Source: Oscillospiraceae bacterium (GTDB taxonomy: Bacteria; Bacillota; Clostridia; Oscillospirales; Oscillospiraceae). Taken from it: a DNA stretch of 10,172 nucleotides. The translations under genes and the position numbers were made by a program. Below the pieces are notes generated by a model. That model did no database searches. It was not told where the DNA came from and saw nothing but the letters and a program-made list of their open reading frames with translations. Shown in pieces: positions 6,927 to 10,172 of the stretch. Where the stretch lies: NCBI GenBank assembly GCA_016296045.1, contig JAEDKB010000040.1:1-10172 (forward strand). Reading direction: 5' to 3'. Each line of letters starts with the position of its first letter. Positions within the stretch are counted from its first letter, which is position 1.

Positions 6927-6941
6927 TGATGGGGTGATGGA

Positions 6942-8402
6942 ATGGAGAACGAAGCACTGCGTCAGGCGGACGGCACCTATGTGGGCGAGATCTCGGACGA
7001 AACAATTTCCGCAATCTTTGCAGGCGCCGGAGATTTCAATCGGCGTGAGCTTTTGGTGGGAAGTCATACATTATATTTATATGCCATTGACGGTCTGACC
7101 TCAGGCGGCGACATTTCCGAGTTTGTGGTCAAGCCGCTGCTGCAGGACACCTCGGCGCTGACGATACAGGCGCTTTATCATCGGGCGCTGAGCAGCACGG
7201 TGTATAATTCGGTTGCGGAAAGCTGCCCCGATCTGAACACCGTTGCGATGAAGCTGGTAAACGGCTACAGCGTTGTGCTTTTCGGCGATCAGGCGATCGC
7301 CTTTGAAACAAAGACCGGAGAAAAGCGTTCTCCCTCCGCGCCGGAGGTGGAAAACACGGTCAAGGGACCGAAGGATGCCTTTACCGAAACCATTCGCACC
7401 AATACGAGTCTGCTGCGCCGGCATCTGCGTTCTCCGGCGCTGCGGCTGTATGAAACGCAGGTCGGCCGGCGCAGCCTGACAAACGTCTCGGTTGCCTATC
7501 TGGACGGCCTGACCAATCCGGAGATGGTGGAGAACGTCAAACGCCGCCTTTCGGAGATCGATATTGACGGGTTTGTTACGCCGTCGGCGGTGGAGGAATA
7601 TATGACCGGCTCGCGTCCGACGGCATTTCCGCTGCTGCAATATACCGAACGGACGGATCGCTTTGCGCAGGCGCTGCTGGACGGACGGATCGGACTTCTG
7701 GTGGACGGACTGCCGCTCGGCTATCTGCTGCCGGTGGATTTGGGCTATCTGATGACCTCGGCGGAGGATCGCGGAACGGATTATCTTTCCGCCTCCGCGA
7801 TTCGGATCTTACGGTACGCGGCAATGCTGGTCAGTCTGTTTTTGCCGGCGCTGTATGTGGCGATGGCGGCATTTCATCCGGAAATGCTGCCGACGCAGCT
7901 TTTGGAGTCGGTGATCGAAAGCAAGCAGGCGGTGCCGTTTCCCACGATTTTTGAGGTTTTGGGACTTCTGGTCGCCTTTGAGCTGCTGCAGGAGGCGAGC
8001 GTTTCTCTGCCCCAGTCCATCGGACAGAGCCTATCCATCATCGGAGGACTGGTTGTCGGTACGGCGGCGGTCGATGCAAAAATCATTTCTCCTGCGGCGC
8101 TGATTGTCGTAGCGGCAGCGGGCATTGCGGGCTTTGCCATGCCGGGCAGAAGCTTTGCCGCAGCGCTGCGGCTGTGGCGGTTTGTGCTTGCGGTGCTGGC
8201 AAGTCTGATGGGACTGTTCGGTTTGACGCTGGGTGCGCTGGGGCTTTTGGTGCATCTGGCGGGACTGGAATCCATGGGCGTGGAATATCTTGCGCCGTTT
8301 TCTGCGGTATCCGGACAGCGGGCGATTCTGCGCAGACGGCTGAAGGATCGAAAATTCCGCGACAGCAATCTGTATCCGTTGGACGTTCAGAATCAGAGGT
8401 GA
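6942..8402 (+). CDS. gerA: Spore germination receptor A subunit (GerAA/GerA family)
   Basis: This is the A subunit of a germinant receptor in the spore inner membrane, which senses nutrients and triggers germination. At 486 residues it has the usual length. The soluble N-terminal part shows KGPKDAFTETIRTNTSLLRRHL (141-162), the family's RGPxExFxExLRTN block, TNPEMVENVKRRLSEIDIDG (191-210), FPLLQYTERTDRFAQALLDGRIGLLVDGLP (229-258, variant of the TERPD...GRV...DGxP block) and AEDRGTDYL. The membrane part follows: RILRYAAMLVSLFLPALYVA (288-307), HPEMLPTQLL, VPFP...FELLQEA (331-352), LPQSIGQSLSIIGGLVVG (356-373) and two or three further hydrophobic segments to about 453. The basic C-terminal tail is typical. 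The ATG at 6942 is 4 codons before ALRQAD. The TGA is followed four bases later by the next gene, so the operon is tight. Confidence 0.95.
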   Translation: MENEALRQADGTYVGEISDETISAIFAGAGDFNRRELLVGSHTLYLYAIDGLTSGGDISEFVVKPLLQDTSALTIQALYHRALSSTVYNSVAESCPDLNTVAMKLVNGYSVVLFGDQAIAFETKTGEKRSPSAPEVENTVKGPKDAFTETIRTNTSLLRRHLRSPALRLYETQVGRRSLTNVSVAYLDGLTNPEMVENVKRRLSEIDIDGFVTPSAVEEYMTGSRPTAFPLLQYTERTDRFAQALLDGRIGLLVDGLPLGYLLPVDLGYLMTSAEDRGTDYLSASAIRILRYAAMLVSLFLPALYVAMAAFHPEMLPTQLLESVIESKQAVPFPTIFEVLGLLVAFELLQEASVSLPQSIGQSLSIIGGLVVGTAAVDAKIISPAALIVVAAAGIAGFAMPGRSFAAALRLWRFVLAVLASLMGLFGLTLGALGLLVHLAGLESMGVEYLAPFSAVSGQRAILRRRLKDRKFRDSNLYPLDVQNQR

Positions 8403-8406
8403 TCGC

Positions 8407-8823
8407 ATGAAATGGGGATATGCTTTGGCAGCGGTTGTGCTGACGTGCGTGTTCGGACTGCCGTTTTCCGAATATGATACGGCTTCGCTTCTGCCCATCA
8501 AGACCATACAGGCGGCGCGGACAGCAGACGGCGTAACGCTTGTCAGCGAGGTCGGACAAGGCGTTGGAGCAAGCTGGAGCGAGGCGGTAGCCGATCTGCG
8601 CGAGAACGCTTCCGGCGAGGTGTTCTTTGACACGGCGGAGCAGATTGTCTTTTGCAGCCGCAGCCTCGTAGACGAGGCGTTGGAAAGCGGAGAGCTTCGT
8701 CCGTCGGCACAGGTCTACTTTGCCCGAAAGCTGCGCCGGCCGGAGGGTCTGCATGAATACCTGAGCGCCCACGAGAGCGATCTGACCGTTGCCGACCTTC
8801 GGGCACAGCAATACTATATATAA
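8407..8823 (+). CDS. Short GerC-like protein (only the N-terminal domain)
   Basis: The third partner of Ger receptors is normally a lipoprotein of about 370-400 residues with three domains. Here the reading frame ends after 138. After a hydrophobic N-terminus (5-20), residues 30-125 show a plausible match to the Ger(x)C first domain: ADGVTLVSEVGQGVGASWSEAVADL (small-residue turn then the EA helix), GEVFFDTAEQIVFCSRSLV (the FFxxxxxIxxG-like strand), and RPSAQVYFARK. No canonical lipobox is seen; the only nearby Cys (14) is preceded by VLT. The start is ATG at 8407 behind GAGGTGAT, 4 bases after the gerA stop. The stop is a genuine TAA at 8821 with no recognisable remainder downstream. The GerC assignment rests on position and fold-like pattern, not on a strong motif. 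Confidence 0.55.
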   Translation: MKWGYALAAVVLTCVFGLPFSEYDTASLLPIKTIQAARTADGVTLVSEVGQGVGASWSEAVADLRENASGEVFFDTAEQIVFCSRSLVDEALESGELRPSAQVYFARKLRRPEGLHEYLSAHESDLTVADLRAQQYYI

Positions 8824-8940
8824 ATATGTATCGGAAAAGCTTCATGACCTTCCCGATTGCAAAAACGGTCTGCCGCAATTTCTCAAAAATCGGGTCTGAT
8901 AACGGTGCGGCATCGAATTCAAACCACAGGAGCGAACCCT

Positions 8941-9903
8941 ATGACACAATCCAACGACGCCCGACGGCTGTACGCCCTCGGCTTTTGCGTATTTACCGTT
9001 CCGGCGATTCTGCTGCTGCCTCGTCTGGGCTGGCTGTGGGCGCTGATTGCATCGACGTTTACGGCGGTCTTGCTGGCGGTTCTGATCCGGCTGCGGCGAA
9101 AAAATCCACTTCCGCTGGCAGCAACGGCGGCAAAAACAACGGCCGGAAAGATTCTGCTGACGGCAGTTGTGCTCTGGAATCTGCTGCAGCTCGGCGAGGT
9201 TTCGCGGCTGCTGTGCATAGCGTACCCTACCGGAGACACCATGCCGCTCGTCGGCCTGCTTGTGCTTTTGCTTGCGGCCTACGCGGCGCAGAAGGGGTCG
9301 AAGGTGCTCCTGCGGGCAGCGGCAATCGTGTTTTTCTTTCTGATCGCGCTTTATCTGCTGCTTCTGGGCTTTTCGCTGCCGACCATTCAAACCGATTGGC
9401 TCCGACCGGTGCTGCAGCCGCAGTGGGCGCTGCTTCCGGCGGCGCTGGCGCCGATTTCGGTGCTCTATCTGTGCCGCGGCGAAACCGGAAAACCGACCCT
9501 CTGGCTGGCAGGCGGCGTGCTGTTGGCAGTTCTGGCGGCGCTGATGTGCGCGGGAAGCCTGTCGCCGCAGGTCGCGGAAGGAGAGATTTTTCCGTTTTAT
9601 ACCGCGGCAAAGAGCGTAACGGTGCTGGGCGCAATGGAGCGATTGGAACCGCTGGTATCGGCGGCGCTGACGGCAGGTGCGTTTTGCCTACTCGGACTGC
9701 TCTGCCGTGTCAACACGGAAATTATGTCTGAGCTGCTTCCGAAAAGTGAGAAGCTGAGCGCTTTGGCAAATATCGTCTTAGGTGGCAGCAGCCTGTGGCT
9801 CACAAGGCTGATTCCGATATGGTGTATGGGGCTTGGAACTGCTATATTTTGGGGGCTTTTGCCGTTCTTGGCACTACTGCTTGGGGCAACAAAAAAATAT
9901 TAA
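8941..9903 (+). CDS. gerB: Spore germination receptor B subunit (GerAB permease family, PF03845)
   Basis: GerB-type subunits are APC-superfamily membrane proteins that form the channel-like or ligand-sensing part of the receptor. The 320-residue protein is rather short against about 360 for the family. It has about ten hydrophobic segments, near 12-28, 31-50, 70-92, 101-116, 123-143, 165-178, 187-204, 237-255, 272-290 and 292-314. A recognisable family stretch is EIFPFYTAAKSVTVLGAMERLEPL (215-238, the FPxY...ERLE block). The ATG at 8941 has AGGAG 8 bases upstream; the frame is open further upstream without homology. A 117-base gap with no gene separates it from the short gerC-like frame. It is the last gene before an rRNA-type promoter, and no hairpin terminator is visible between. 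Confidence 0.9.
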   Translation: MTQSNDARRLYALGFCVFTVPAILLLPRLGWLWALIASTFTAVLLAVLIRLRRKNPLPLAATAAKTTAGKILLTAVVLWNLLQLGEVSRLLCIAYPTGDTMPLVGLLVLLLAAYAAQKGSKVLLRAAAIVFFFLIALYLLLLGFSLPTIQTDWLRPVLQPQWALLPAALAPISVLYLCRGETGKPTLWLAGGVLLAVLAALMCAGSLSPQVAEGEIFPFYTAAKSVTVLGAMERLEPLVSAALTAGAFCLLGLLCRVNTEIMSELLPKSEKLSALANIVLGGSSLWLTRLIPIWCMGLGTAIFWGLLPFLALLLGATKKY

Positions 9904-9921
9904 AATTTTTTAAAAAAAGTG

Positions 9922-9950
9922 TTGACAATTTATCGAAATTTGTTTATAAT
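9922..9950 (+). promoter_or_regulatory. Perfect consensus sigma-A promoter P1 of probable rRNA operon
   Basis: TTGACA (9922-9927), a 17-base spacer and TATAAT (9945-9950) give a full consensus match. An AT-only stretch (9898-9917, A/T runs) just upstream looks like an UP element. It starts only 19 bases after the gerB stop. Confidence 0.88.
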
Positions 9951-9961
9951 AGCCAAGCGCG

Positions 9962-9991
9962 TTGAGGACAGTTTGTAAAAAGTGCTAATTA
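9962..9991 (+). promoter_or_regulatory. Weak intermediate promoter-like pair between P1 and P2
   Basis: TTGAGG (9962-9967) and TAATTA (9986-9991) are spaced by 18 bases. The preceding AGTGCTAA (9981-9988) recurs at 10035-10042, where it overlaps the P2 -10 box, suggesting a duplicated promoter module. The match is modest and may be a decayed copy. Confidence 0.3.
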
Positions 9992-10016
9992 TCTGAAAAA
10001 AAGATGAAAAAACCAC

Positions 10017-10045
10017 TTGACAAATGATGCATCGAGTGCTAAAAT
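10017..10045 (+). promoter_or_regulatory. Sigma-A promoter P2 of probable rRNA operon
   Basis: TTGACA (10017-10022), a 17-base spacer and TAAAAT (10040-10045) form a second strong promoter about 95 bases after P1. Tandem strong promoters with AT-rich flanks are characteristic of rRNA operons. Confidence 0.85.
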
Positions 10046-10172
10046 AGAAAAGTCGCGTCGCGGTGGAGAGAATCCTCGATGAAACCGATCAGACCGCTTT
10101 TTAGATAGGCTGCGAAAGCAGCGGTGTACCTTGTAAATTAAACAACGAGAAACATGAACAAACACCTTGGAC
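10046..10172 (+). other. Leader of a probable rRNA operon (rRNA outside the window)
   Basis: The sequence after P2 has no ORF and contains a 5-bp stem with GAAA tetraloop (GCTGC at 10109-10113, GCAGC at 10118-10122). It ends in ACCTTGTAAATTAAACAAC and AACACCTTGGAC, which closely resembles the spacer found before 16S rRNA genes in Clostridia (ACCTTGAAAACTGAACAA-like). This is recognition from memory. The rRNA itself is not in the window, and a tRNA cluster cannot be excluded. Confidence 0.6.

Noticed and set aside
6031..7098. 355-codon plus-strand frame overlapping thioesterase and gerA
   Set aside because: Antisense to the thioesterase and running into gerA in another frame; composition is low-quality and no domains are visible.
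8852..8894. CCCGATT / AATCGGG inverted repeat in the gap before gerB
   Set aside because: Arms are 7 bp with a 29-base loop and no U-tract; too weak to call a terminator or riboswitch. The 117-base gap shows nothing else.
8826..9731. 301-codon plus-strand frame overlapping gerB
   Set aside because: Low-complexity Gly/Ala/Arg-rich translation in another frame of a membrane gene; the gerB frame has hydrophobic segments and a good start.

Overview
The window reads as chromosomal DNA of a spore-forming, moderately GC-rich member of the Clostridia (Firmicutes). I would guess Oscillospirales/Ruminococcaceae, but that is inference. The evidence is a SpoIIP protease-amidase, a GerA-type germinant receptor operon with a sigma-G-like promoter, the Firmicutes gene order glmU-prs-pth, strong Shine-Dalgarno sites (GGAGG) and A+T-rich sigma-A promoters. 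No phage, plasmid, CRISPR or transposase gene is visible. Most of the window is housekeeping and sporulation DNA.

Layout. Positions 1-2861 (minus strand) hold glmU-like, prs and pth in that transcriptional order. pth overlaps prs by one base and runs off the left edge. A sigma-A-like promoter lies upstream of glmU, and a 166-base gap with competing inverted repeats lies in front of prs. Divergent from glmU, spoIIP occupies 3063-4067 (plus). It converges on an operon read the other way. The space between them (4068-4320) holds a MITE/REP-like palindromic repeat with a duplicated left end and a strong hairpin terminator. The minus-strand operon (6708 down to 4321) encodes an acyl-ACP thioesterase, a small lipoprotein and a PF12897-type aspartate aminotransferase. 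It is driven by a near-consensus promoter whose spacer contains a perfect 14-bp palindrome. Divergent from it, 6942-9903 (plus) encodes a germinant receptor in the order A, C, B, with a strikingly short C subunit. From 9904 to the right edge the DNA turns AT-rich and carries two strong tandem sigma-A promoters and a structured leader that looks like the start of an rRNA operon. The rRNA itself is outside the window.

How the genes work together. glmU/prs/pth supply cell-wall amino-sugar metabolism, PRPP and peptidyl-tRNA recycling. spoIIP acts in engulfment during sporulation, and the ger operon acts in spore exit from dormancy. The points most worth a second look are four. First, a GlmU homologue whose uridylyltransferase half has lost its signature residues while the acetyltransferase half looks intact. 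Second, the truncated GerC-like subunit. Third, the palindromic operator candidate inside the thioesterase promoter. Fourth, the repeat element at 4100-4206. I see no clear evidence of a wholly new multi-gene system.
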